A stretch of DNA of 64,000 nt from Palsa-504 sp963705835 (GCA_963705835.1 CAVPLC010000077.1:6090-70089); one strand, 5' to 3'. Counted from the first letter of the stretch, positions 7,205 through 16,421 are shown. The notes: generated by a model from the sequence alone, not told the origin. A program made the numbers and translations.

Positions 7205-8453
7205 ATGAGTGACTTCCTCGCCGACCTGCAGCGCTATTTCGCCAGCGAGGAGAGGGCGCGAGAGGCCGAACTGGCGGATGCCAGCCCGGCGTTTGAACAC
7301 GCCGAGTACGCGGACCGGCTCGACCGCCTGCGCCGGGCGATGAGCGAGGCTGGCGTCGATGTGGTCCTCCTTCAGCCGGCCTGAGTCAATGTGCTGGCTG
7401 CACGGGTACACGGCTCGCTGGTATCGGCACGGAGGCCCACCGGAGTGGCCGGCGCTGACCACCTCTGTCGTGAGAGCCGACCGCGATGAGATCATTCATT
7501 TCGACTTTGGCGGCGAGGAAGAGCTGCTCTTGGCAACATCGGTGTGCCGTGACGTCCGGATCTATCCGGGCGAGGCAGTTGACGGTGCGCTCGCGTTCCT
7601 TGTCCGGGAGCTGACCTCGGCCGGCTGGCTGCCAGGGGTGGTCGGCCGAGAGCGCCGTGGCTTGCCTCCCGACCAGCGCACGGGTGAGGTGATCGAGGAC
7701 GCCATCGCGGCCGCGGGGTGCAAGATCGGCGATGCCACGGCGCTGATTGATCGCCTGCTCCACCTCAAGTCCCGTGCTGAGGTGGAGCGCATCGAGGCGG
7801 CCGGGCGCGTTCTCGACATCGGGCTGAGAGCCGCCGTCGAGGTCATCGCTCCAGGCGTCACCGAGCTTGAGGTATGGGGCCAGATGATGCTCGCGATGGC
7901 CAAAGCGGGCGGCCAGCCAGCCGCCCTCCACGAGCTGGTCGCCTCCGGGCCGGTTTTCCTGCCTCACGCCATCTCCGGTAGGCGGGCTCTACGCCGAGAC
8001 GAGATCGTGTACCTCGATCCGTGCGGTGTGGTCGATCGCTACCACGCGAACGCGGCCAGGGCCGTGTGGATCGGCGATCCCCCCGATGCCCTGGTGGAGC
8101 TCTATCACCGGGCCGCCGGAGGTTTCGGCATCTTCTGTGCCGAGGCACGGCCCGGGCGGCAGGTTGAGGACGTCGCGAAGGCGATGAAAGCATGGCACGA
8201 GGACTCCGGTATCTCGCAGATACCCTCATGGTGCGGCGGTTACGACCTCGGCCTCGCCTTCCCGCCGGACTGGGTGGGCCCCTGGATGTTCGACTTCGAC
8301 GACGCGGCGCCCGGCAAGGTGTTCGAGGCAGGAATGGTCACCAACCTCGAATGCCTCTTCGGGACACTCCTCGTCGACACGATCATCTACGCTGAAGACG
8401 GCACCCGGGTCCTTTCGGCCGTCCCTCGCGAACTGCTCGTCGCAACCCCTTGA
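7205..8453 (+). pseudogene. M24 (creatinase/ectoine-hydrolase-like) protein, frameshifted
   Basis: Starts at the ATG of MSDFLADLQRYFASEE and continues to AGVDVVLLQPA, where a stop (7382) interrupts. Dropping one base resumes in the next frame with ESMCWLHGYTARWYRHGGPP and an uninterrupted pita-bread domain to 8453. The stretch GYDLGLAFPPDW and FEAGMVTNLECLFG resemble ectoine hydrolase/creatinase relatives. Where metal-dependent members have Asp-x11-Asp, this protein has LDPCGVVDRYHAN, with the second Asp replaced by Asn. A metal-independent creatinase-like mechanism or loss of activity is therefore likely. The single indel may be a sequencing error. Confidence 0.75.
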
Positions 8454-8525
8454 CCAAGTGCTGGCCGCTCTCATTACCGGCAATTATCTGGTAAGACTGC
8501 CGCACCTTCGGCCTGCTCAGCTGGG

Positions 8526-8732
8526 TCAAGTGGGATTCTCGTGGGGGGCGTTGGAGGCGTCCCGGGCGCTGATCTCGGCCTCGACCAGGGTGCGCAGCAG
8601 CTCCTCCGGTGTCCACCGCTGGGTCTTCGCGGTCAGGAGCAGCTCGGGGGCGAGCCGCCGCATCGCGGCCAGTTTCAGCCGGCGCAGCCCCTCGGTGAGG
8701 TCGGGGGCCAGCGGCGGCGCGGCCGCGGTCAT
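8526..8732 (-). pseudogene. istB: istB 5' fragment (IS21 helper ATPase)
   Basis: The 68 codons from an ATG overlapping the istA stop (ATGA) encode the typical IstB N-terminus: LTEGLRRLKLAAMRRLAPEL, then TAKTQRWTPEELLRTLVEAE and ISARDASN. The ATPase core that should follow is missing, and the frame ends a few codons later in sequence resembling the IS end. The AAA+ helper function is therefore lost. Confidence 0.8.
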
Positions 8733-9264
8733 GACAGGCCGCCGATGGCGTAATCGGCCAGCGCCCGGACCGGGACGACGGGCAGTTCGAGCACCAGCGC
8801 GTCCCCGGCGGGCCGGGGATCTGCTGTCCCTGGCCCGGCGGCCAGGATGGAGCGCACGTCGGCGGCACGCCACCGGCCGAACGCCACAGCCCGGTCCAGC
8901 GCGGCCTCGAACGCGTCGTCGCCGTGGGCGGCGCGCAGCGTGTTCAGCTCGGCCAGCTCGGGTCCCAGCCGGGTGTTCCCGGCTGCGGCGGCGCCGGTGA
9001 TGAACACCTCGGCGACCGGGCCGAGCGCGCAGAACTCCTTCTCCGCCGCGGTTCTGGGCCGGACCGCCCGCCGGGGCGCGGGCCGCGGGCCGCCGTAATG
9101 CTCGTCCCGCACGGAGGCCTCGCCGGGCGCGACCAGGACATGCTCGGCGACGACCTGCCCGGCGGCGGTCATGATGACCAGCAGCCGCCCGTCATCGGTG
9201 CGCAGCTTGACAGTCTCGCCGATCAGCCGGACGGGCACGGAGTAGCGGGCCGAGCCGAACCGCA
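8729..9264 (-). pseudogene. istA: istA 3' fragment (IS21 transposase C-terminal domain)
   Basis: Encodes the IstA C-terminus beginning RFGSARYSVPVRLIGETVKL and including PRTAAEKEFCALGPVAEVF, down to a stop that overlaps istB. Its upstream continuation, ending TRKVDRLACV, is found 3.75 kb away at 13015. Intact IstA proteins read RKVDRLxCVRFGSARYSVP, so the gap lies exactly between Val and Arg codons. The DDE catalytic residues are in the other fragment. Confidence 0.85.
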
Positions 9265-9341
9265 ACTGTTGACTGAACTACCTGAGATGTTCCCACAGGT
9301 CAACGGGAAAGTGGCTGGACGGTACGGTATGGTCGCTGACC

Positions 9342-10520
9342 GTGATCGAGGACGGGGATGGAGCGCCCCGGGATCTGGCCAGGCTGATGGTTCCCGCTGC
9401 GGGAGCGCTGCTGGAGACCGGCGGTGAATGGGAACCGTACCGGCTTGTCGGCCCGGACGGGGCCGCGGTGGGCGCGGTCTCGGCATGGTTCGGGGATCTG
9501 CAGGCCGCGGGCCGGTCGGCGGCCACAGTGCGCTCGTATGGGATGGACTTGCTTCGCTGGTTCCGGTTCTTGTGGGCGACCGGGGTTGAGTGGAACCGGG
9601 CGACCCGGGTCGAGGCATGTGATTTCAGCCGGTGGCTGCTGATCGCCGGCAAGGGTCCGGGACAGCCGTATGCCGCGTCGGTGCGGGCGCACAGCGAGAC
9701 GGTGCTGCGCGGGTTTTACGACTTCCACCTGGACGCGGGGACTGGCCCGATCATGAACCCGTTCCCGCTGGACCGCTTGCGGCGCGCCGGCCGCGCCAAC
9801 GCGCACCATAATCCGATGGAGCCGTACCGGGATCAGCTGGCTGGTCTTTACCGGCCGCGGGTGCCGAAGCGCGTGCCGCGCAGCATCCCGGATGAGGAGT
9901 TCAACGAGATCTTCGCCCGGCTCGGCTCGAACCGGGACCGGGCCCTGGTCGCGTTCTACGTGTCTACCGGTGCCCGGGCTTCTGAGCTGCTGTCGGTTAC
10001 CCGGAACCGGGCCGATCCCGGGCGGCAGGTGATCGCCGTGGTCCGCAAGGGAACCGGCGAGGTGCAGGAACTGCCCGCATCGACCGACGCGTTCGTCTGG
10101 CTGCGGCTGTATCAGGCGGAGATGGACAGGCTGATCCCGCGCGGCCGCCGTGAGCCGCTGTGGTGGACGCTGCGCCAGCCGTGCCGGCCGCTGACCTACC
10201 ATGCGGTGCATCGGATGTTCGAGCGTGCCGCCGGCGGGGCAGGCTCGGCCGCGACGCTGCACGCGCTGCGGCACACGGCGGCTTACCGGATGGCCGAGGA
10301 TCCGTCGCTGCCGCTGACCGACGTGCAGCTCGTCCTAGGTCATGCACGGCTCACCACGACGCAGATCTACCTGACGCCCCGCAGCGAAGACGTGATCCGC
10401 CGGGTCCTGGCCCATCATGCCGAGCAGGTCCGGCAGGCTGCTGAACGCCGGGCTCCGGTCCCGGCGCCCGGCTACCGGCCAGAGACGCTGGACGTGCTCT
10501 TCGGTAAGGACGTGCGATGA
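9342..10520 (+). CDS. Tyrosine recombinase/integrase (TnpA-like)
   Basis: A 392-residue phage-integrase-type recombinase from a GTG start. The N-terminal SAM-like/core-binding domain covers about residues 40-125 (AVGAVSAWFGDLQAAGRSAA, TVRSYGMDLLRWFRFLW). The catalytic domain shows Arg in STGARASELLSV, Lys in VVRKGTGEVQ, the H-x-x-R box in LHALRHTAAYRM and His-Tyr in LGHARLTTTQIYL. All catalytic residues are present. Its stop overlaps the next start (ATGA), indicating translational coupling. The two proteins probably act jointly in excision and integration. Confidence 0.9.
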   Translation: MIEDGDGAPRDLARLMVPAAGALLETGGEWEPYRLVGPDGAAVGAVSAWFGDLQAAGRSAATVRSYGMDLLRWFRFLWATGVEWNRATRVEACDFSRWLLIAGKGPGQPYAASVRAHSETVLRGFYDFHLDAGTGPIMNPFPLDRLRRAGRANAHHNPMEPYRDQLAGLYRPRVPKRVPRSIPDEEFNEIFARLGSNRDRALVAFYVSTGARASELLSVTRNRADPGRQVIAVVRKGTGEVQELPASTDAFVWLRLYQAEMDRLIPRGRREPLWWTLRQPCRPLTYHAVHRMFERAAGGAGSAATLHALRHTAAYRMAEDPSLPLTDVQLVLGHARLTTTQIYLTPRSEDVIRRVLAHHAEQVRQAAERRAPVPAPGYRPETLDVLFGKDVR

Positions 10521-12961
10521 CGGCCGGTGCCCTGCTGGCCGCGGGGCCCAAGGCCGCGTCTGCGAACCAGGACACGGAGCAGGCCGCGGCGCAGGCGCTG
10601 GCCGCCCGGTTTCCCGCTCGTCCCGTCGCGGAATGCTGGACTGCTACCGGGCAGTACCGCGATCAGGCAATGCAGCTGGTGGACACGGCATCAGCCGGCC
10701 TGCCGGAATCGAGGATCGAGGCGAACCGCCGCCGCGGGCTGCCGGTCTTGCTCGACTGGCTGGACGGGCAGCCCGGCCAGACCTGGCAGCAGCGGTGGCT
10801 GGCCAGCGGGGCCGACGCGGCCGGTGAGCGGTGGGCGGACGGCCCGGCCCGGTGGCTGCGCGGCCGCGGCATCTACTCGCCGTCACGGCTGGAGGTGATG
10901 ACCAGCTCGCTCCTGGTCCTGGTCGGCGCCGACATCATCCGGCCCTCGCTGGCGTGGCTGCTGTCCGGCGGGAAGAAACGTAAGCTCGCGCGGAACATGA
11001 TCTGCTCGCGTGACCCCGAGGGGTTCGCCCGGCTGAACCAGCTATGCCAGGACGACCCCGCGATCACCCCCGCCGCCCAGGCCAAGGTCGCGTTCCGGAC
11101 GGCTGTGATCATCGCCGCCAAGGGCGGCGTGCTTGCCGACATCACCATCGGCGACATCCTGGAGGTGCTGGACGCCGAACGCGACGTGCGCGACCGGCGG
11201 GACTCGGGCGCGGCGACGTTCCGGGTGCTGCGGGAGATGGGCATCTTCGGACCCGGCGTGCCTACCCTGCGTGAGATCACCGACCCCGGGCAGCGCACGG
11301 TGGAAGAACTAGTCGACCGCTACCCGATCACCTGCCGCCCGGTCCGGGACCTGATCGTGGAGTACCTGAAGGAACGCCAGCCGTCGATCGACTACGTGAC
11401 CTTGCGGAACCGGGCCGCCGAGCTGGCCAGGTCGTTCTGGGCGGACCTGGAGCAGCATCACCCCGGCATCTGCTCGCTGCGGCTGCCGCACGAGGTCGCC
11501 GCCGGGTGGAAGCAGCGGCTCCGGACCAGGACCACGGCAGCCGCCTCCGGCGCCGGCGAGAAGACGACGATCACCGTCGAGCGGCTCAGCTACCTCGACA
11601 CGCTCGCCAGCGTCCGGGCGTTCTACCTGGACCTGGCCGAATGGGCGCTGGACGACCCGGCCCGCTGGGGTCCGTGGGTGGCCCCGTGCCCGGTCAGGGC
11701 AGAAGACCTGGAACGGCGCAAGTTCACCCGGCGCCGCAAAGCCAGGATGGACGCCCGGACCCGCGACCGCCTCCCCGTGCTGCCGATCCTGACCCGTGCT
11801 GCCCTCCAGTGGCGTGACGACGCCGGCGCCGTCCTGGCCGCAGCCCGTGACGCCGAGCCCGGGCAGCAATTCACCGCCGCCGGGCAGACCCTGGCCCGGT
11901 CCGTCCGGCCGCACGGCGCCCCCGGCAACATCTGGGCGCACGACCCGGCCACCAGCAAACAGCGGTTCCTCAACTTGGAAGAAGACCACGCGTTCTGGGC
12001 ATGGGCGATCATCGAAGTGCTCCGCCTGACCGGCATCCGCGTCGAGGAACTGACCGAACTCTCCCACCACAGCCTTGTCCAGTACCGGCTGCCAGACACC
12101 GGCGAGCTCGTGCCGCTACTGCAGATCGCCCCATCCAAGACCGACACCGAACGGCTCCTGGTGGTCAGCCCCGAACTCGCCGACGTGCTGAGCACCATCA
12201 TCTGCCGCATCCGCGGCCGCGACGGGGCCGTGCCGCTGGTCCGCGCCCGGGACCGGCACGAGCTGACCTGGATGCCGCCGTCTCCCCTGCTGTTCCAGCG
12301 CCGGACCCGGACCGAGAACCACGCGATCAACATCAACCTCGTCGCTGACCTCCTCGACAAAGCACTGGCCCGCACCAGGCTGACCGACGCCGCCACCGGC
12401 GAGCCGCTCCGCTTCACCCCGCACGACTTCAGAAGGCTATTCATCACCAACGCCGTCCTGAACGGCCTGCCGCCGCACATCGCCCAGGTCATCGCCGGGC
12501 ACCAGGACATCAGCGTCACGATGGGCTACAAAGCCGTCTATCCCGACGAGGCCATCAGGTCCCACCTGGCCTTCCTCGCCCGCAGGCGGGCCCTGCGGCC
12601 CAGCGAGGAATACCGCACCCCGACCGACGCCGAATGGGCCGAGTTCCTCGGCCACTTCGAACGCCGCAAGGTCGCCACCGGCATCTGCGGCCGCGCGTTC
12701 AGCACCCCGTGCATCCACGAACACAGCTGCCTTCGGTGCAGCATGCACTGGCCCGACCCTGCCCAGCGGCCCCGCATCGCCGAGATCCGCGACAACCTCA
12801 TCGCCCGCATCACCGAAGCCGAACGCGAAGGCTGGACCGGTGAAGTCGAAGGACTCCAGATCAGCCTCGCCGGGGCCGAAGACAAACTCGCCCAGATCGA
12901 CCGGCGCAACTCCCGCCCGGTGGCCGATCTCGGCATCCCGGCACCACGGCAACCCGGCTGA
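10517..12961 (+). CDS. Large tyrosine recombinase (TnpB-like)
   Basis: An 814-residue protein, larger than Tn554 TnpB (about 630). The first 400 residues are a long N-terminal region of unknown fold. The catalytic domain shows Arg in LTGIRVEELTEL, Lys in IAPSKTDTERLLVV, the box TPHDFRRLFITN and the His/Tyr motif IAGHQDISVTMGY. Past it lies a cysteine/histidine cluster, CGRAFSTPCIHEHSCLRC, likely to bind zinc, and a coiled-coil-like tail rich in Glu and Arg. All catalytic residues are intact. It depends on TnpA for translation through the ATGA overlap. Confidence 0.88.
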   Translation: MTAGALLAAGPKAASANQDTEQAAAQALAARFPARPVAECWTATGQYRDQAMQLVDTASAGLPESRIEANRRRGLPVLLDWLDGQPGQTWQQRWLASGADAAGERWADGPARWLRGRGIYSPSRLEVMTSSLLVLVGADIIRPSLAWLLSGGKKRKLARNMICSRDPEGFARLNQLCQDDPAITPAAQAKVAFRTAVIIAAKGGVLADITIGDILEVLDAERDVRDRRDSGAATFRVLREMGIFGPGVPTLREITDPGQRTVEELVDRYPITCRPVRDLIVEYLKERQPSIDYVTLRNRAAELARSFWADLEQHHPGICSLRLPHEVAAGWKQRLRTRTTAAASGAGEKTTITVERLSYLDTLASVRAFYLDLAEWALDDPARWGPWVAPCPVRAEDLERRKFTRRRKARMDARTRDRLPVLPILTRAALQWRDDAGAVLAAARDAEPGQQFTAAGQTLARSVRPHGAPGNIWAHDPATSKQRFLNLEEDHAFWAWAIIEVLRLTGIRVEELTELSHHSLVQYRLPDTGELVPLLQIAPSKTDTERLLVVSPELADVLSTIICRIRGRDGAVPLVRARDRHELTWMPPSPLLFQRRTRTENHAININLVADLLDKALARTRLTDAATGEPLRFTPHDFRRLFITNAVLNGLPPHIAQVIAGHQDISVTMGYKAVYPDEAIRSHLAFLARRRALRPSEEYRTPTDAEWAEFLGHFERRKVATGICGRAFSTPCIHEHSCLRCSMHWPDPAQRPRIAEIRDNLIARITEAEREGWTGEVEGLQISLAGAEDKLAQIDRRNSRPVADLGIPAPRQPG

Positions 12962-13014
12962 AACGACACGCCCAAGATGCACGCAATGCCCGAATTACCC
13001 AAGTTCAGAGAACA

Positions 13015-13941
13015 CGCACGCCAGCCGGTCCACCTTGCGGGTGACCTGCCGCCCGATGCTGGCCCGCAGCGACGGCAGCGGAGCCAGCAGTTCCCGCTCG
13101 ATGACCAGCTGCTCGGCCGGCACCGCGCAGATCTCGCTGTGGACCGCGCCGTTGACCTCCGCGCACCACGCTGCGGCGGCGGCGTTGCCGGCTGCCAGGT
13201 CCCCGAACGGCGCCTGCGCCACCATCAGGTCGCTCTTGGCATAGCCGACCAGGTGCTCCACGATCCCTTTCGATTCCGGGTCGCTGGCCTGGCAGAAATC
13301 GGGGCGGAACCCGTAATGCGCCGCGAACCTCAGGTACTCCGGCGCGGGCACTACGACGTTGGCCACGACGCCGCCTTTCAGGCAGCCCATCCGGTCCGCC
13401 AGCACCTTGCCCGGCACTCCGCCCAGCACCTCGAAGCACTCCGCCAGCAGCGCCAGCGTGGTCTCGGCCCGCTCATCGGCCGCGAACCGCACGAACCGGA
13501 ACCGGACCAGGCCAGCACCGCGCAGAACACGTGCAGCCTGCCCTCACTGCCCCAGTCGATCACCAGGTGCTCACCCGGCGACCACACCGCCGGACGGCGC
13601 CCCCGGTGATACTCCCGCCGCCAGGCCTGCTTCGCCGCCGCCACCAGGCGGCGGAAGTTACGCGGCGACCCGGCATACCCCGCCGCACGGGCGGCCGGCA
13701 GCAGCCGCTTGGCCGAGATCCGCCCCGACGTCTTCTCCACGCGTTCGGCGACCAGGGCGGCCACGCCGTCGTAGTTATGCCCCCGCGGCACCCGCTCCGG
13801 CGCGGCACCCCCGGCCTCATGCCGGGCAATCACCCGCCTGACGGTCTTGTGCGTGGCCCCCGCGATCTGAGCGGCCCCGCGGAAAGTGCCTGCCTCACGG
13901 TAGGCGGCGATGATGCCCATACGTTCCCTCGCAGACTTCAA
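13015..13941 (-). pseudogene. istA: istA 5' and middle fragment (IS21 transposase), frameshifted
   Basis: From a TTG at 13941 the product begins SARERMGIIAAYREAGTFRG with an HTH (AAQIAGATHKTVRRVI), then the DDE integrase core (SPGEHLVIDWGSEGRLHVF). Near 13500 one base is missing; in the next frame the core resumes as FAADERAETTLALLAECFEV and LADRMGCLKGGVVANVV, then DPESKGIVEHLVGYAKSDL. It stops making IstA sense after KVDRLACV at 13015, where the recombinase element begins. The gene is doubly inactivated. Confidence 0.85.
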
Positions 13942-14033
13942 TAGAAGCTCCCGGGCGGTGGCGGTGAATGGACGGCACCGCCACCGTCACCGCCCGGGGC
14001 CCGAACTCCCGGCAGACACGGCGAACGAGGGAT

Positions 14034-14105
14034 GGGGACTTTGACTGGCCACCAGCGGGGACCTAGACCTGGCCACACACGGGGACTTTCTCATGTCCAT
14101 GGACA
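14034..14105. repeat. IS21 right-end multiple terminal repeats
   Basis: Three near-repeats about 19 bases long start at 14034 (GGGGACTTTGACTGGCCAC), 14057 (GGGGACCTAGACCTGGCCAC) and 14081 (GGGGACTTTCTCATGTCCA). The last ends at a palindrome, TGTCCATGGACA. They are probable transposase-binding repeats of the IS21 end. Confidence 0.65.
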
Positions 14106-14122
14106 CCTGACCGTTGTAACTC

Positions 14123-14703
14123 ATGCCAGACCATCCGCTACTAGCATCCGATTCGTCGACACCACTGCCGGTTCGCAGCAAGCTCATCCGGATGGGAGGC
14201 GCAGAAGACATGGCGCGCTGGGCGAGGGGGGAACAGACCGTTCAGTTCCTCGTCGACCGGAACCGTCTGGAGAGCTTTGAAGCAGAAGATCTCGCTGCGC
14301 TGACAGAGGCTCTTGTCGCACGGGCCACGTTGCGGGTTGAGACCACTGCTACCGCGGCGCTGGCGGGTGGTGACGTGGACGGTGCCTATGTCGCGGCGTA
14401 CGACGCTTACCGGATGGCCGCGGAGGCGCTTCTGGCCGGCAGGCCTTGCGCGCTACCGGGGGCGACGGGTCGCACATGGCCGTTGAAGATGCCGTGTCGG
14501 CTCAGTTCAGCGCGGAAATCCCGGTATTCGCGAAGCCGACGTTCGAGCGGCTCCGGCGGGCTCGCCATTCAGCGCAGTACTTTGATCCCACCGCGGCGCC
14601 GCTCACCGAGTCCGACGCTACCTGGGCCATCGAGAAGGCCAAGGAAGCCCTATCGGGAGTGAAGGCACTGCTGGCGGCATCACCGCCGGAGCCCTTCAGC
14701 TAG
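14123..14703 (+). pseudogene. HEPN-domain protein (SAV_6107-like), frameshifted
   Basis: The first frame reads AEDMARWARGEQTVQFLVDR and an all-helical stretch ending AAYDAYRMAAEALLA. One base lost near 14434 shifts to the next frame, which continues RATGGDGSHMAVEDAVSAQF, FERLRRARHSAQYFDP and AIEKAKEALSGVKALL. Read together this is a HEPN helical bundle; the Arg/His pair in RLRRARH resembles the RNase-type R-x(4-6)-H motif. Its stop overlaps that of a convergent nucleotidyltransferase gene. HEPN/MNT pairs act as toxin-antitoxin systems in which the MNT protein modifies the HEPN toxin. Confidence 0.72.
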
Positions 14704-15311
14704 TCATCTGCCAGCGACAGCTTGAGCAGGGGACGGCTCGTGATCGTGTCGTGGAAGGCGCCCGATCCTGACTCCAGCCAGTCGCGGTCGCGGATTGTTG
14801 CCTGCACCGGCCGTCCCAGGCGCTGCTCGGCGGCGCTGAGGGTGGCATAGAGCCGGTCCCGGTCCGGTTCGCCGAGGACGAGCACGTCGATGTCTCCCAC
14901 CGGCCTCTGGCCGGTCTGCCCTTCGCGACGGGCGGCCCAGGACCCGTAGATGTACGCCGCGATAATGCCGCTGACGTCGCGCAGGGCCTCGGCTAGGACA
15001 GTAGGAACGCCGAATGCCCTGGTCAGCACCTCAGACAGCCCGGCGTAATACGGGCTGGCGGTATTCGCCCGGACAAGTCGCGTATTGCCGACCTTTCGCG
15101 ATGTGACCAGGCCGGCCTGCTCGGCGCGCTGGACTTCGCGGTAGACCGAAGGGTGGGGGGCGCCGATCCGGCCCGCGATCTCTGTCAGGCTGAGTTCGAG
15201 ATCGGGATCGCCGAGCAGGAGCGCGAGGATCTCGCCCTGCTGCTCGGAGCGCAGGATTGGCAAGAGCGCTGGGGTTGGCTGTCTATCCACTATTAGAAGA
15301 ATACTCTTCAA
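14700..15311 (-). CDS. Winged-helix MNT-type nucleotidyltransferase (putative antitoxin)
   Basis: A 203-residue two-domain protein. Residues about 25-85 form a winged HTH (ELSLTEIAGRIGAPHPSVYR, EVQRAEQAGLVTSRKVGN). The C-terminal half is a minimal nucleotidyltransferase with YIYGSWAARREG followed by VGDIDVLVLG, the G-S and D-x-D metal/nucleotide motifs. The annotated TTG start has no clear ribosome site; GTG at 15290 is an alternative. It converges on the HEPN gene with overlapping stop codons (CTAG). The DNA-binding domain suggests autoregulation, and the family suggests adenylylation of the partner toxin. Confidence 0.8.
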   Translation of the reverse strand: MKSILLIVDRQPTPALLPILRSEQQGEILALLLGDPDLELSLTEIAGRIGAPHPSVYREVQRAEQAGLVTSRKVGNTRLVRANTASPYYAGLSEVLTRAFGVPTVLAEALRDVSGIIAAYIYGSWAARREGQTGQRPVGDIDVLVLGEPDRDRLYATLSAAEQRLGRPVQATIRDRDWLESGSGAFHDTITSRPLLKLSLADD

Positions 15312-15539
15312 TTTGCGGATAGTTGAAGCTCAGTTTCTGGCTCCTGCCGATGACGGCTGCACCTTGCTGACGCGCGGCGCCGCCGGGAGCGAGATCCGGC
15401 GAACGTCAAGTCGCCTATGGAGCCTTCCGAACGGCCGCTGTCGGCGAGGCTACAAAATCGGTATGCGTGGCTCATGGCGTGTTGCGCGCCGATCGTCCTT
15501 TTGCGGTCTGGCAGCAGCAATCTCGCCGGCTTTCCGCTG

Positions 15540-16136
15540 TCACTGGCCGACGCGTCCGTCGATCCGTTCCCGCAGCAGGTCGGCGTGGCCGCAGTGGCGG
15601 GCGTACTCCTCGATCATGTGGACAAGCACTTCGCGCAGCGCGATGGTGTCTCCGTCTCGCATAGTCCCGCGGATGCCGAGGTCGGGGGAGCCGGCGACGA
15701 ACTTCTCCGCGAAGGCAACCTCGTCGCGCCAGGCTTGCCAGGCATCGTCGACGACCGCTGGGTCGGCGACCGCGCCGGCCCAGTCAGCATCGGCTAGGTC
15801 CTCGGACCAGTACAGCGGGGGTGCGTCGGCCTGCGCCATCACCCGGCGGAACCAGTTGCGTTCGACGTCGGCCATGTGGCGGATGAGGCCGAGCAGGGAC
15901 ATGGTAGAGGGCGGCACCGACCGGCGAGCGAGCTGGGCCGGGTCGAGGCCGGCGCATTTCATCTCCATCGTCAGCCGGTGGGCGCGCAGGTAGTCAAGCA
16001 ACGTCGCCCGCTCGCCCTCCAGTTTCGCGGCCGTAGCGAACCTCGGGTCCTGCGTTGGGTCCATCCACATGTCGGAGCCGGGCCCGGCGGCATTCCACCG
16101 TTCCGGGACGGTCTCGCGGTCTTTGCTTTCAGTCAC
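15540..16136 (-). CDS. DinB-superfamily (DUF664) protein
   Basis: A 198-residue protein from a GTG at 16136, preceded by AAGGTG. The three histidines expected for the DinB metal site are visible: LLGLIRHMADVERNWFRR, and the pair in HMIEEYARHCGHADLLRE. The family forms four-helix bundles; many use divalent metal for thiol transferase or detoxification chemistry, but the substrate here cannot be named. The reading frame is open far upstream of this start, but that part is antisense to the VOC gene and not protein-like. Confidence 0.85.
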   Translation of the reverse strand: MTESKDRETVPERWNAAGPGSDMWMDPTQDPRFATAAKLEGERATLLDYLRAHRLTMEMKCAGLDPAQLARRSVPPSTMSLLGLIRHMADVERNWFRRVMAQADAPPLYWSEDLADADWAGAVADPAVVDDAWQAWRDEVAFAEKFVAGSPDLGIRGTMRDGDTIALREVLVHMIEEYARHCGHADLLRERIDGRVGQ

Positions 16137-16421
16137 GGCGTTCACCTTGGCATGCCCGCACTGGAAGGGGCAACGCGTTTCGGTTGCCGCGAACCTCCTC
16201 CGTCGTAACCGGACGCGACCGCCTGCTGTCCGGGAGGCAGCCATGACTGCCCGGCCCGTCGCCCCAGTATCCCCGCCATCGGCCCTGGCGCGCCGGCCGG
16301 GCAAGCCTGCGCGGGCCGTCCGATGCCGCTGGCCGCGTGCTCGTTCGCGGTGGTGGACCAGGCGCTGCGGGCTCGCGTGAGCTAGGAGCCTAGCTGGCCG
16401 GCCCGCGGCTACTGTGGCGGC
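16137..16421 (+). other. Intergenic region between divergent DinB and VOC genes
   Basis: No convincing gene. An ATG at 16243 follows a GGGAGGC ribosome-like site but opens a 45-codon arginine-rich frame with no similarity to any protein I know. I treat the region as upstream DNA for both flanking genes. Confidence 0.5.

Larger units (their letters stand above)
9265..13014 (+). mobile_element. Two-recombinase (Tn554-like) element inserted in istA
   Basis: A 3.75-kb unit separates two adjacent istA codons and contains only two overlapping tyrosine recombinase genes. Near its ends lie CTGAACT (9273-9279) and its complement AGTTCAG (13004-13010), a seven-base inverted match 8 and 4 bases from the borders. 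The dinucleotide CA (9263-9264 and 13015-13016) is shared by both junctions. The arrangement resembles the tnpA-tnpB pair of Tn554-type or recombinase-in-tandem elements. No tnpC or cargo is present, so this is a minimal element. Confidence 0.8.
8500..14105 (-). mobile_element. IS21-family element remnant, interrupted and internally deleted
   Basis: The element is composed of istA (8729-9264 and 13015-13941) and a short istB start (8526-8732). The right end carries three spaced repeats beginning GGGGAC at 14034, 14057 and 14081, and ends near TGTCCATGGACA (14094-14105); multiple terminal repeats are typical of IS21. At the left, istB collapses after about 60 codons into a terminal-repeat-like sequence near 8500-8545. 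The element is dead: deleted in istB, split in istA and frameshifted. Confidence 0.75.

Noticed and set aside
11309..12070. Long minus-strand frames opposite the large recombinase
   Set aside because: They are antisense shadows of a high-GC gene with full catalytic motifs on the plus strand; their translations are Gly/Arg/Asp-rich without domains.
15296..15309. GAAGA/TCTTC inverted repeat at the start of the nucleotidyltransferase gene as an operator
   Set aside because: The arms are only five bases and overlap a doubtful TTG start; too weak to call.
16243..16380. Short ORF with a good ribosome-like site between the DinB and VOC genes
   Set aside because: The 45 codons are Arg/Pro-rich with no domain, signal or conserved-looking segment, and such frames are common by chance in high-GC DNA.
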